Shown: positions 1 through 7,332 of the stretch, in pieces
Numbering within the stretch: the stretch's first letter is position 1
How the letters are laid out: each line of letters starts with the position of its first letter
NCBI GenBank assembly: GCA_002470135.1
Contig: DKNC01000067.1
Coordinates: forward strand, 1-18,833
Length of the DNA: 18,833 bases
Reading direction: 5' to 3'
DNA from: Actinobacteria bacterium UBA7398
GTDB lineage: Bacteria; Actinomycetota; Actinomycetes; Nanopelagicales; Nanopelagicaceae
Notes under the pieces: generated by a model
Told to the model about the DNA's origin: nothing
What the model saw: the letters and a program-made list of their open reading frames with translations, nothing else
Database searches by the model: none
Position numbers and translations under genes: made by a program

Positions 1-128
1 CCCAAGGAACTCCGGTTGAGATCCTTAGCAAGTTGAATTCCTTTACATTTTTCCCAGAACTTTGGGATATCCGAACCACAATCACTAATCACGCCCTTGA
101 GCAAGAGTCGAAAAAGACCACTTACTAA
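1..128 (+). CDS. C-terminal fragment of an unrecognised protein (5' end outside window)
   Basis: An open frame enters from the left edge (first full codon at base 3) and ends at TAA 126-128, giving 41 residues. The tail is mixed hydrophobic/polar (...FFPELWDIRTT...) and ends in a basic, polar stretch (ESKKTTY). I do not recognise the family. That it is a real gene is supported by the absence of stops and by a strong intrinsic terminator beginning 14 bases after the stop, pointing the same way. Confidence 0.55.
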   Translation, partial: QGTPVEILSKLNSFTFFPELWDIRTTITNHALEQESKKTTY

Positions 129-142
129 TTTAAGTTAAATAG

Positions 143-174
143 AAAAAGACCCACAGTTACCTGTGGGTCTTTTT
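143..174 (+). terminator. Rho-independent terminator
   Basis: A perfect inverted repeat has arms 143-156 and 161-174 around a 4-base loop. The core GACCCACAG/CTGTGGGTC is GC-rich, flanked by A on the left and a run of T on the right (169-175). It lies just after the stop at 128, so it terminates the upstream gene. The flanking A/T runs would also let it work on the opposite strand, but no minus-strand gene ends here. Confidence 0.9.
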
Positions 175-193
175 TGTTATCCGCGCGTAATCT

Positions 194-215
194 GCGCAAC
201 TATGACTCAGTTGAA
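194..215 (+). repeat. Near-copy of the anticodon arm of the downstream tRNA
   Basis: These 22 bases match 324-345 of the tRNA gene at 21 of 22 positions; the one difference is A202 versus C332. Both copies can form the same 5-bp stem (CAACT/AGTTG) around a 7-base loop. The bases around this copy do not resemble the rest of a tRNA, so it is an isolated arm rather than a second tRNA gene. It could be an attachment-site-like relic or a chance/regulatory hairpin; the sequence alone does not decide. Confidence 0.6.
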
Positions 216-300
216 TAAATATTAACATCTTTTTATTCTCCACATTCTGAACAAGTCACAAAAAAGCTACCTATTACTTAATTTAGATTGCACGTCGTGT

Positions 301-374
301 ATCGCTGTAGCTCAGCGGATAGAGCGCAACTCTGACTCAGTTGAAGGTCGTGGGTTCGAATCCCATCAGCGATA
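301..374 (+). tRNA. tRNA, best read as Val (anticodon GAC), atypical
   Basis: A full cloverleaf can be drawn: acceptor stem 301-307 with 367-373 (7 pairs), D stem 310-313/322-325, anticodon stem 327-331/339-343, T stem 350-354/362-366 with loop TTCGAAT, discriminator A374. CCA is not encoded (CGC follows). The anticodon loop 332-338 is CTGACTC, placing T33 at 333 and the anticodon GAC at 334-336. Two oddities lower confidence in the isotype: position 37 is T (337) where a purine is nearly universal, and the variable region (344-349) has six bases. The D and T arms look more like actinobacterial tRNA-Arg than tRNA-Val. It is certainly tRNA-like; decoding is uncertain. Confidence 0.7.
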
Positions 375-380
375 CGCACA

Positions 381-418
381 CTGAGTGACTTTGTAGTTAG
401 TCGCGCGAAGTCACTCAG
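381..418. terminator. 11-bp inverted repeat between convergent tRNA and crotonase genes
   Basis: CTGAGTGACTT (381-391) and AAGTCACTCAG (408-418) are perfect inverted repeats separated by a 16-base loop. The hairpin starts 6 bases after the tRNA and ends 19 bases before the stop of the minus-strand crotonase, so it is well placed as a two-way transcription barrier. It lacks a clear T tract on either side, so function as an intrinsic terminator is uncertain. Confidence 0.5.
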
Positions 419-437
419 AACTTAAATTTGATTTACC

Positions 438-1235
438 TTAGCGGAACTGGTTGAAATCTGGTGAACGCTTTTCGGTAAAAGCTTTGCCACCTTCTTTAGA
501 TTCATCGGTATCGATATATAAGTCAAGGACATCAAAAGCTAGCGATTGAATACCGCCAATATGGTCGGAATCAGCATTAAATGAGTGCTTCAAAGTTTTA
601 AGCGCGGTAGGTGAGAGCGATGCAACTTTTTTCGCCCACTCGCGTGCACTTAAAATTAATTGATTAGGCGCAACAACTTTATTAACTAAACCCCAACGCT
701 CAGCAGTCGCGGCATCATATTGTTCACATAGGAACCAAATTTCACGCGCACGTTTTTCGCCAACAACGCGGGCTAAATAAGCAGTGCCAAACCCGGCATC
801 GAAAGATCCAACTCGAGGACCAACTTGGCCAAACTTTGCGGTTTCGGAGGCAATTGATAAATCGCAGAGCACATGAAGTACATGGCCACCACCAATTGCA
901 AAACCATTTACAGCTGCAATAACGGGTTTCGGCACTGCACGAATTAACTTATGTAGTGACTCAATTTCAAACATTCCAGTTTCGGTATCACCATATCCAC
1001 CAGTAGTTGCGCGCTCTTTTTGATCGCCACCGGTGCAGAATGCTTTTTCGCCAGCTCCAGTAAGAATTATTGCGCCAACTTTTTTATCGACCCACGCATG
1101 TTTAAATGCAGCAAGTAACTCATCAACAGTTCGACCGCGGAGTGCGTTATAGCGATCCGGACGATTGATGGTGATGGTTGCGATTAATTCTGATACTTCG
1201 TAAGTAATATCAGTGAATTCGCTCGGTTTAATCAT
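438..1235 (-). CDS. MenB/BadI-type crotonase (ring-closing or ring-opening acyl-CoA enzyme)
   Basis: The 265-residue protein is a crotonase-fold enzyme of the subgroup containing MenB (1,4-dihydroxy-2-naphthoyl-CoA synthase, Dieckmann-type ring closure) and BadI (2-ketocyclohexanecarboxyl-CoA hydrolase, the reverse ring opening). The oxyanion segment FCTGGDQ is at 67-72, AIGGGHV at 113-119, and the diagnostic GSFDAGFGTAYLARVVGE at 143-160. It keeps counterparts of E. coli MenB Arg45 (R33), Lys89 (K73), Arg91 (R75), Tyr97 (Y81), Ser161 (S144), Asp163 (D146), Tyr258 (Y240) and Lys273 (K256), but has Gly250 where MenB has Arg267. The DTDES...EKR tail and the ARVVGEKRAREIW run resemble BadI as I remember it. 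It starts 9 bases after the thiolase stop on the same strand, so the two are probably co-transcribed. No other menaquinone gene is nearby, so a catabolic role is plausible. The family is clear; the reaction is not. Confidence 0.88.
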   Translation of the reverse strand: MIKPSEFTDITYEVSELIATITINRPDRYNALRGRTVDELLAAFKHAWVDKKVGAIILTGAGEKAFCTGGDQKERATTGGYGDTETGMFEIESLHKLIRAVPKPVIAAVNGFAIGGGHVLHVLCDLSIASETAKFGQVGPRVGSFDAGFGTAYLARVVGEKRAREIWFLCEQYDAATAERWGLVNKVVAPNQLILSAREWAKKVASLSPTALKTLKHSFNADSDHIGGIQSLAFDVLDLYIDTDESKEGGKAFTEKRSPDFNQFR

Positions 1236-1244
1236 GGCGATACT

Positions 1245-2435
1245 TTACTCGGCAACTTCAATAACAACAGCGATGCCTAGCCCTACTCCGATACAAGCGG
1301 CCGCAATTCCAATGCCGCCACCTTGACGCTTCAACTCACGGGCACAATCAACGATTACCCGAGCTGCCGAACCTCCGACTGGATGACCAATCGCAATCGC
1401 GCCACCGTTGATATTTACGCGCTCTGGATTGATTTCTGGAATCTCATGGAGAACCGTTAAAACCATAGAAGCAAAAGCTTCGTTAATTTCCCAAACTTTG
1501 ATATCACTCACTTTTCTATTGACTTTCTTTAAAACTTTATGAATTGCTGAAACTGGTGCGCGGGAAAACTCATTTGGTTTTGTAGCAGTTACTTGGGTAG
1601 CAAGAATTCTTCCGATACCAGGAAGTCCAAGTTCAGCACAATTAATTTCATTTGTGATCAGCATGGCAACCGCACCATCATTTATTGGAGAAGAGTTTCC
1701 AGCAGTTCCAGTACCAGTATCGGAGAAAGCTGCAGGTAATTCGCCAAGTTTTTCTAGTGAAGTATCGCGACGAATAGATTCATCAGATGTTAGCCCGTTA
1801 AATGGAACAACAAAACCATCATGGATTTTCTTATCCCAAGCAAGGGCAGCGCGTTGATGGGAGCGGAGTGACCATTCATCTACTTGTTTTCGGGTAATTC
1901 CAAACCTTTGACTTACTTCTTCAGCGCAACGACCAAGACTTTGTATCCACTCTGCTGGAAATTTGGGATTAGTCATCCGCCAACCAACAGTTGATTGGTT
2001 AAGCACTAAATCGGTGGTTTGCTCTGGTTTCTTCTTGGAGTCACGCTCTACTATCCAAGGTGCCCGGGACATTGATTCGACGCCACCGGCAATCACATAG
2101 TTGTAATCGCCAAGTCGAATTGCTCGAGATGCTTGAATCACGGCTTCGCCACCTGATCCGCATAATCGATTTAAAGTTAGGCCAGGAATGGTTTCGGGAA
2201 GTCCAGCGAGTAGCGCACCCATTCGCGCAACATTTCGATTATCTTCACCAGCACCATTTGAGTCGCCCATAATTACATCGTCAATTAATTCCAGATTTAA
2301 ATTTGGAACCTTCTTAACTAATTCAGAAATTGTGAAAGCCAATAAATCATCAGGTCGAACTTTGGAAAGGGCGCCAAAATAAGCGCCAAATGGGGTTCTT
2401 ACCGCCGCAGCGATGATGGCTTTACGCTCTTGCAT
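1245..2435 (-). CDS. Acetyl-CoA C-acyltransferase (beta-ketothiolase)
   Basis: The 396-residue length is standard for biosynthetic-type/degradative thiolases. It should cleave a 3-oxoacyl-CoA with CoA to acetyl-CoA and a shortened acyl-CoA. The nucleophilic Cys92 lies in NRLCGSGGEAV, NEAF is at 318-321, His351 in GGAIAIGHPVGGS, and the second catalytic Cys381 in AACIGVGLG (a variant of the usual CIGGG). The TVGWRMTNP segment (149-157) recalls 3-oxoadipyl-CoA thiolases (PcaF/PaaJ), which would suit a dicarboxylic acyl-CoA, but this is a weak hint. No good Shine-Dalgarno precedes the ATG; instead AATAAT (2443-2448, read on the minus strand) sits 7 bases upstream, suggesting a leaderless transcript. 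It is first in a two-gene unit with the MenB/BadI-like crotonase and divergent from the SDR operon. Confidence 0.93.
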   Translation of the reverse strand: MQERKAIIAAAVRTPFGAYFGALSKVRPDDLLAFTISELVKKVPNLNLELIDDVIMGDSNGAGEDNRNVARMGALLAGLPETIPGLTLNRLCGSGGEAVIQASRAIRLGDYNYVIAGGVESMSRAPWIVERDSKKKPEQTTDLVLNQSTVGWRMTNPKFPAEWIQSLGRCAEEVSQRFGITRKQVDEWSLRSHQRAALAWDKKIHDGFVVPFNGLTSDESIRRDTSLEKLGELPAAFSDTGTGTAGNSSPINDGAVAMLITNEINCAELGLPGIGRILATQVTATKPNEFSRAPVSAIHKVLKKVNRKVSDIKVWEINEAFASMVLTVLHEIPEINPERVNINGGAIAIGHPVGGSAARVIVDCARELKRQGGGIGIAAACIGVGLGIAVVIEVAE

Positions 2436-2536
2436 GTAGCGTATTATTGACCATCCGCAGCATTACTCGCCATTAACATGGTGTTTTATGAAACGATATT
2501 ACGCACATCGTGCGCTTACGGAGGGGGAATTCTTAA
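2436..2536. promoter_or_regulatory. Divergent promoter region with two dyads (thiolase / SDR operons)
   Basis: For the plus strand, TTAACA (2473-2478) and GATATT (2495-2500) with a 16-base spacer make a plausible sigma-70-type promoter, followed by a strong Shine-Dalgarno GGAGGGGG (2520-2527) before ATG 2537. A perfect dyad CGCAC-ATC-GTGCG (2502-2514) sits directly after the -10, over the expected start site. A second, weaker dyad (CCAT-TAAC-ATGG, 2470-2481) overlaps the -35. For the minus strand, AATAAT (2443-2448) lies 7 bases before the thiolase ATG. The dyads are candidate repressor sites; no regulator gene is in the window. Confidence 0.45.
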
Positions 2537-3304
2537 ATGGATCGACAACTCCGGATATTGGTAACTGGCGCAGGACGCGGCATCGGTAAAGCTATCGTTT
2601 CGCAATTAAAAAACGATCCGCTTAAACATAAAATTGCGGTTACTGCTCGGACAGAATCTGAATTGAATGAAGTTGTTATAGGTGCACTTGGGGAAACTCT
2701 AGTAATTGCAGCGGATGCAACTTCGGTAAATATTCCAAATGAGATTATCTCTAAAGTAGTTGCCGCTTGGGGCGGCATTGATGTGATTATTCTTAATGCG
2801 GGCGAAGCTGATGTACAAAAAATTGAAGACACTACTGATGCAATTTGGGAGAAGACGCTAGCAATAAATACCACCGCGCCATTTAGATTTATTCGAGCAG
2901 TAACTCCAATTATGAAAACTCAGAACTCTGGTCGAGTAATTGTGATTGCAAGCATTGCAGGTTTAATGGGTGAAGCATTTGTCACTGCATATGCCGCTTC
3001 AAAACATGCAGTAGTGGGCGTAGTCCGCGCTAGCGCTGTCGAATTAAATAAGTACGGAATTACTGTGAATGCCTTATGCCCTGGTTATGTTGATACGCCA
3101 ATGTTAGATAAAGGTTTAGATGTAACAGCAGCAAGGACTGGTAAAACCCGAGATGAGTTACGTGCCGCACTTGCTTTGAAACAACCAGGTGGCCGATTGT
3201 TAACTTCCGATGAAGTTGCCAGCGCTGCAATTGACTTTATAAGCAACGGTGAAACTGGCCAAGCGCGTTGGTTAGATGCCACCACAATTGGGGAGAAAAA
3301 ATGA
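2537..3304 (+). CDS. Short-chain dehydrogenase/reductase (probable hydroxyacyl-CoA dehydrogenase)
   Basis: A classical SDR of 255 residues. The cofactor motif TGAGRGIG is at 10-17, NAG at 87-89, Asn111, and the catalytic Ser139, Tyr152 and Lys156 are all in place; PG..DTP (182-188) is the usual post-catalytic segment. The start follows an excellent Shine-Dalgarno (2520-2527). It heads a plus-strand operon and its stop overlaps the next start as ATGA (3301-3304). From context it probably oxidises a 3-hydroxyacyl-CoA to the 3-oxo thioester that the divergent thiolase or crotonase would use. BadH (2-hydroxycyclohexanecarboxyl-CoA dehydrogenase) is also an SDR, which fits the BadI-like neighbour, but SDR sequence alone does not give the substrate. 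Confidence 0.88.
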   Translation: MDRQLRILVTGAGRGIGKAIVSQLKNDPLKHKIAVTARTESELNEVVIGALGETLVIAADATSVNIPNEIISKVVAAWGGIDVIILNAGEADVQKIEDTTDAIWEKTLAINTTAPFRFIRAVTPIMKTQNSGRVIVIASIAGLMGEAFVTAYAASKHAVVGVVRASAVELNKYGITVNALCPGYVDTPMLDKGLDVTAARTGKTRDELRAALALKQPGGRLLTSDEVASAAIDFISNGETGQARWLDATTIGEKK

Positions 3305-3699
3305 GCACATTAAAGCGAATAAACCCAGAGTCATTAGCTGCTCCGATTGGGTTCTCACATGCGGTTGCTACCGAGGGTGGGAAATTAATTTTCCTTGCTG
3401 GCCAGACTGCGTTAAACAAAGAAGGTGTAATCGTCGGAAACGGCATTGTGGAACAGTTCGAAAAAGCACTTTCTAATCTATTAACTGCGCTATCTGAGGC
3501 TGGCGGAAATCCTTCTAACTTAACGAAACTTTCAATTTTCTCAGTGGATCCCGAGAACTACCGTGCAAATGCGCGGGAAATTGGGAAAGTTTGGCAGCGA
3601 TTAGTTGGTAAAGATTATCCGGCGATGACTTTAGTAGGAGTAACTCGGCTTTGGGATATTGAAGCGTTGGTAGAGATTGAAGGGTTTGCCGTTCTTTAA
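3301..3699 (+). CDS. RidA/YjgF/UK114-family protein lacking the catalytic arginine
   Basis: The 132-residue length and fold signatures fit the RidA superfamily: FLAGQ (31-35), a central helix EQFEKALSNLLTAL, and the end VEIEGFAV (124-131). Canonical RidA hydrolyses 2-aminoacrylate and related imines using Arg105 in a PARSC-type motif. Here the equivalent is PAMTL (107-111), with Met109 in place of Arg, so 2-iminoacid deaminase activity is unlikely. I chose ATG 3301 over an in-frame ATG at 3268 because it overlaps the SDR stop (ATGA), has GGGGAG at 3290-3295, and gives the family's usual N terminus. Its position inside a CoA-thioester operon suggests binding or hydrolysis of a pathway intermediate; this is inference. 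Confidence 0.87.
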   Translation: MSTLKRINPESLAAPIGFSHAVATEGGKLIFLAGQTALNKEGVIVGNGIVEQFEKALSNLLTALSEAGGNPSNLTKLSIFSVDPENYRANAREIGKVWQRLVGKDYPAMTLVGVTRLWDIEALVEIEGFAVL

Positions 3700-5750
3700 T
3701 GAACAAACTTGCAAATCTTTGGTCCGCTAAATCTGTTGCAATCATTGGCGCTACTGAACGCGTCGGCGCAATGGGTCGGCTACCAATTGAATATTTATTG
3801 AGACATGGTTACCAAGGTGAAATTTTTCCAGTAAATCCAAAAGGTGGCACTATTTTAGGAATTACTGCTTTTACTTCGATCTCTGAAATTAAGAAGCCAA
3901 TTGAATTAGCGCTAATTATGGTGCCATTAAACTCGGTTGAAGCAGCAGTATCAGATTGTGCAAGCGCTGGTATCCCAGTTGTAACCGTCATGGCATCTGG
4001 ATTCGCCGAAGCGGATGAAGCTGGTGCGCTTGCACAAGAAAAGTTAGTTGCTATTGCTAAGAATTCTGGGATGAGATTAGTTGGTCCCAATTGCATAGGC
4101 TCAGTCGGCGGCGCTGCAAAATTAACCGCAACTTTTTCACCAGTTTTTTCATCAGATAGCACTGCGCTTTCGGCAGGATCACTTGCGTTAGTGAGCCAAT
4201 CCGGTGCGCTCGGTTATGGTACTTACTCACTTGGTTTAGATCGAGACTTACCAATTGGCGTTGTGGTGACAACTGGAAACGAAGCTGAAGTAAGTGCAAT
4301 GGATATCGCAACGGCGCTCTCTGAAGATAAAGAAGTAACTGGAATTTTAATTTATACCGAAGGTTTAACTGAGATTGCACAATTACGCGAGATAGCTGCT
4401 AAAAAACCAACTGCAATTTTGAAAGCTGGCCGCTCTCAAGCTGGTGCCGAAGCAGCAGCATCACATACAGGCGCGCTAGCAACTGGTGATCGAGTAGTTG
4501 ATGCCGCGATTAAAGCTAGCGGAGCGGTGCGAGTGAACAATGTTGAAGAACTGCTCGATGCTGGCGCAGTTTTTACGACTGGTACAAAGTTAACCGGCAA
4601 GCGAGTAGCAATTATTACTACTTCGGGCGGAAGCGGAATTCTTGGAACTGATGCGCTAGAAGCATGCGGACTAGAGCTAGCCGAGTTAGAACCCAAAACC
4701 ATTGCAGCGCTAGATGAATTTATCCCAAGTTACGGAAACTCTACTAACCCAGTTGATGTAACTGCTGCTGTGATTTCGTCACCAGAACTATTTGAAAAAT
4801 GTATGTCGATATTAGTAAATGATATTAACGTTGATGCAATTATCGCGGCGTTCTGTGTCCTAGTTGGTGATGATGTTGAAAGAATTGCTAATGCGCTAGG
4901 TGCAGCCGGGAAAACTAGATCGCTTCCAATTGTGGTTGCTCGAACTGGTGCGCAATCGCTAGCTCCGTTAGCTGCAAAAAAATTAGCCCAATTTAATATT
5001 CCAGTATATCCAACCCCAGAGCGTGCTGCTCGGGCACTTGAATTATTACGAATTGTTTCTATGCCAATTCCAAAATATTCACGCAAGCCGCTAGTGCTAA
5101 CAACTGCAACTCCAAATGCTGGAGCAAGTGAGGTAGAGCTAAAGAATTTATGGCAAAGCGTTGGTGTGCCAGTTCCGGAATCGCTAGTTGTTTCCAAGAA
5201 GAGTGAGGTTAGTGCAGCGGTTATAAAAGTTGGTGGCCGAGCCGTCTTGAAAGCTGTTATTCCAGGCTTATTGCATAAGAGTGATGCTGGCGGAGTTGTG
5301 CTAGATATTTCTACTGAGCAAGCCCCAGAAGTTTTTGATCGTTTAATTTCAATTGCGAAAGGCGGCCAGGCATCAGTTCTCGTTGAGCGTTTTGTACCTA
5401 AGGGTGTGGAAGTTTTAGTTGGCATCACGCCATCACCACTCGGACGTGTTTTAACAATTGGCGTGGGCGGAGTTTTAACAGAAGTTATCAATGACACCTC
5501 ACTTCGACTTTTACCTGTAAGTAGTGATGATGTAAATGCCATGATTGACGAAACCTGCTTGGCAAAATTATTCGCTGGAGTTCGCGGCGCAAAAGCTGCG
5601 GATCGTGCCGCATTTATTGAGCTCGTGCTAAGAATCACAGATGCAACCTCTGGTTGGGATGATGGCTTTGAGTTAGACATAAACCCTGTAACTGTTCTCT
5701 CGGATGGGGCTTGGGTGTTGGATAGCGCTTATGTCGCAGCGAATAATTAA
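3699..5750 (+). CDS. ADP-forming acyl-CoA synthetase (acetate-CoA ligase family)
   Basis: A single 683-residue chain has the fused architecture of NDP-forming acyl-CoA synthetases: CoA-binding Rossmann domain at the N terminus (GATERVG 17-23), succinyl-CoA-synthetase-like ligase domains (VSQSGALG 165-172), the phosphorylated His256 in SHTG (255-258), and a C-terminal ATP-grasp domain from about 470 (VLKA...HKSDAGGV 516-533, GVGGVLTEV 588-596, ELDINPV 658-664). It interconverts acyl-CoA + ADP + Pi and acid + CoA + ATP. No acetyltransferase (GNAT) domain is attached, so it is not a Pat-type fusion. The start overlaps the RidA stop by one base (TAATG at 3697-3701). Within the operon it could either activate the substrate or recover ATP from an end-product thioester; the acyl specificity cannot be read from sequence. 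Confidence 0.9.
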   Translation: MNKLANLWSAKSVAIIGATERVGAMGRLPIEYLLRHGYQGEIFPVNPKGGTILGITAFTSISEIKKPIELALIMVPLNSVEAAVSDCASAGIPVVTVMASGFAEADEAGALAQEKLVAIAKNSGMRLVGPNCIGSVGGAAKLTATFSPVFSSDSTALSAGSLALVSQSGALGYGTYSLGLDRDLPIGVVVTTGNEAEVSAMDIATALSEDKEVTGILIYTEGLTEIAQLREIAAKKPTAILKAGRSQAGAEAAASHTGALATGDRVVDAAIKASGAVRVNNVEELLDAGAVFTTGTKLTGKRVAIITTSGGSGILGTDALEACGLELAELEPKTIAALDEFIPSYGNSTNPVDVTAAVISSPELFEKCMSILVNDINVDAIIAAFCVLVGDDVERIANALGAAGKTRSLPIVVARTGAQSLAPLAAKKLAQFNIPVYPTPERAARALELLRIVSMPIPKYSRKPLVLTTATPNAGASEVELKNLWQSVGVPVPESLVVSKKSEVSAAVIKVGGRAVLKAVIPGLLHKSDAGGVVLDISTEQAPEVFDRLISIAKGGQASVLVERFVPKGVEVLVGITPSPLGRVLTIGVGGVLTEVINDTSLRLLPVSSDDVNAMIDETCLAKLFAGVRGAKAADRAAFIELVLRITDATSGWDDGFELDINPVTVLSDGAWVLDSAYVAANN

Positions 5751-5772
5751 GAGATTGAACTAGGAGAGCCCA

Positions 5773-7332
5773 ATGGATGTCGGAACAATTGTTGCCCGTT
5801 CCATGCGGCGTTATCGCGACCGAATCGCAGTCGAAGGTCCCGAAGGTTCGATAACTTTTGGTGAAATTGGTTCTCGAATTTTTCAACTAGCAAGAGCGCT
5901 GAAAGAACTAGGGCTCGCAGAGGGCGATCGAGTTTTAGATTTACAATCGAATCAAAATACCTATATTGAATCCGATTTAGGAATATCTAGCGCTGGGCTT
6001 TGTCGGGTCGCACTAAATTATCGGCTACACCCAACTGATTGGGTTCGCATTACGAAAGATTGCGGCGCAAAAGTATTAATAATGGATGCAAAGTTTTGGG
6101 ATGAAGCTGGTCCAGTTCGAGAGATTGTGGATCATATTATTTTAATCAAAGGTGATCATGCTGACACGATTAATTATGAAAATTTCTTAGCCAAACAATC
6201 CACCGAACCGCTTTTACTTGCAGTTAATCCAGATAGTTTAGTTTCATTAAATTATTCAAGTGGAACTACTGGCAATCCTAAGGGTGCGATTCGAACTCAT
6301 AGAAATCGGTTGGCTAGTTTAGGAAACATAGTTACGGATATTTTCGGTAGAACTCTTAATGAGAACGATTGTTGGGTCCATGCGGGTCCAGTAACACATA
6401 CCAGCGGGCTTTTTGTGTTGCCATATTTTGCATTTGGCGCTAAACAAATAGTGCAAGCAAAGTATGAACCCGAAGCGCTGGTTGAGGCAATTCAACATCG
6501 AGGCGCTAACGCAACCGCGCTAGTTCCGACAATGGTGGCGCGCCTACTCGCTATGGAAGATATGACCCGCGAAAAAATGTCGAATTTAAAAATGCTTGGT
6601 TACGCCGGTGCCCCAATGCCACCAGAACAAATTCGCCAGTGTTACGACCGGATTACAAAGAACATGGTGCAGTACTACGGATTAGTCGAAGCGATACCAC
6701 CAGTTACTGTTTTGAGCGCTGCGGATCACGAGCTGGGTCTTTTTAAAGATCCTGAAATTCTTACTAGCGCTGGAAACCCTTGTACTACAGTTGAAATTCG
6801 AATCGTTGACGAAGCTGGTCAAGATGTTCCACAAGGTGAAATCGGCGAAGTAATCACGCGCGGCGATCATGTGATGCGCGGTTATTACGGTGCAGCTGGC
6901 AGCGATCCAACTGTTACAAAAGCTGTTCGTGATGGTTGGTTACATACTGGAGATCTTGGTCGATTAGATTTAGAAAATCGGCTATTCCTGGTTGATCGCA
7001 AGGGTGACATGATTATTAGTGGTGGTTACAACATATATCCACGAGAAATTGAAGATGTGATTGCAGAGGTAACTGATATTTCTGAAGTAGCGGTGATGGG
7101 TGTCTTTGATGCTGAATGGGGTCAACGCGTAGTTGCGATGGTAACTCTTGCACCAAACGCAACTGCAAAAGGTGATGAGCTTGTCAATAAAGTTCTAGAG
7201 CATTGCAAATCTAGAATGGCAACATACAAGAAGCCAAAAGAAGTTTTGATTGTTACAGAATTTCCGTTGAATTCAACTGGGAAAATTGCCAAGAAAATTT
7301 TGAAAAAACAACTAGAAGATCGAAACAAATAA
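5773..7332 (+). CDS. AMP-forming acyl-CoA ligase
   Basis: A 519-residue ANL-superfamily enzyme that would activate a carboxylate through an acyl-adenylate. The P-loop YSSGTTGNPKG is at 161-171, the aromatic/adenine motif YYGLVE at 301-306, HTGD at 391-394, the hinge DRKGDMIISGGYNIYPREIE at 408-427, and the catalytic lysine is K504 in NSTGKI. The N terminus is soluble with no transmembrane segment. AGGAGAG (5762-5768) precedes the ATG by 4 bases, and the gap from the ADP-forming synthetase is 22 bases, so this gene has its own ribosome site inside the operon. Relatives activate branched, alicyclic or aromatic acids as well as fatty acids; I cannot assign the substrate. The stop overlaps the mutase start (TAATG, 7330-7334). 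Confidence 0.92.
   Translation: MDVGTIVARSMRRYRDRIAVEGPEGSITFGEIGSRIFQLARALKELGLAEGDRVLDLQSNQNTYIESDLGISSAGLCRVALNYRLHPTDWVRITKDCGAKVLIMDAKFWDEAGPVREIVDHIILIKGDHADTINYENFLAKQSTEPLLLAVNPDSLVSLNYSSGTTGNPKGAIRTHRNRLASLGNIVTDIFGRTLNENDCWVHAGPVTHTSGLFVLPYFAFGAKQIVQAKYEPEALVEAIQHRGANATALVPTMVARLLAMEDMTREKMSNLKMLGYAGAPMPPEQIRQCYDRITKNMVQYYGLVEAIPPVTVLSAADHELGLFKDPEILTSAGNPCTTVEIRIVDEAGQDVPQGEIGEVITRGDHVMRGYYGAAGSDPTVTKAVRDGWLHTGDLGRLDLENRLFLVDRKGDMIISGGYNIYPREIEDVIAEVTDISEVAVMGVFDAEWGQRVVAMVTLAPNATAKGDELVNKVLEHCKSRMATYKKPKEVLIVTEFPLNSTGKIAKKILKKQLEDRNK

Noticed and set aside
3268..3300. Longer N terminus for the RidA-like protein from ATG 3268
   Set aside because: It would add 11 residues overlapping the SDR; the ATG at 3301 has a Shine-Dalgarno, an ATGA overlap and the family's normal start.
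438..3304. Menaquinone biosynthesis operon (MenB plus neighbours)
   Set aside because: Only the crotonase resembles a men gene; the thiolase, SDR and mutase neighbours do not belong to that pathway.
4730..5680. 316-codon minus-strand open frame
   Set aside because: It lies wholly inside the ADP-forming acyl-CoA synthetase on the opposite strand, is Ser/Thr/Pro-rich without a domain pattern, and is a shadow frame.
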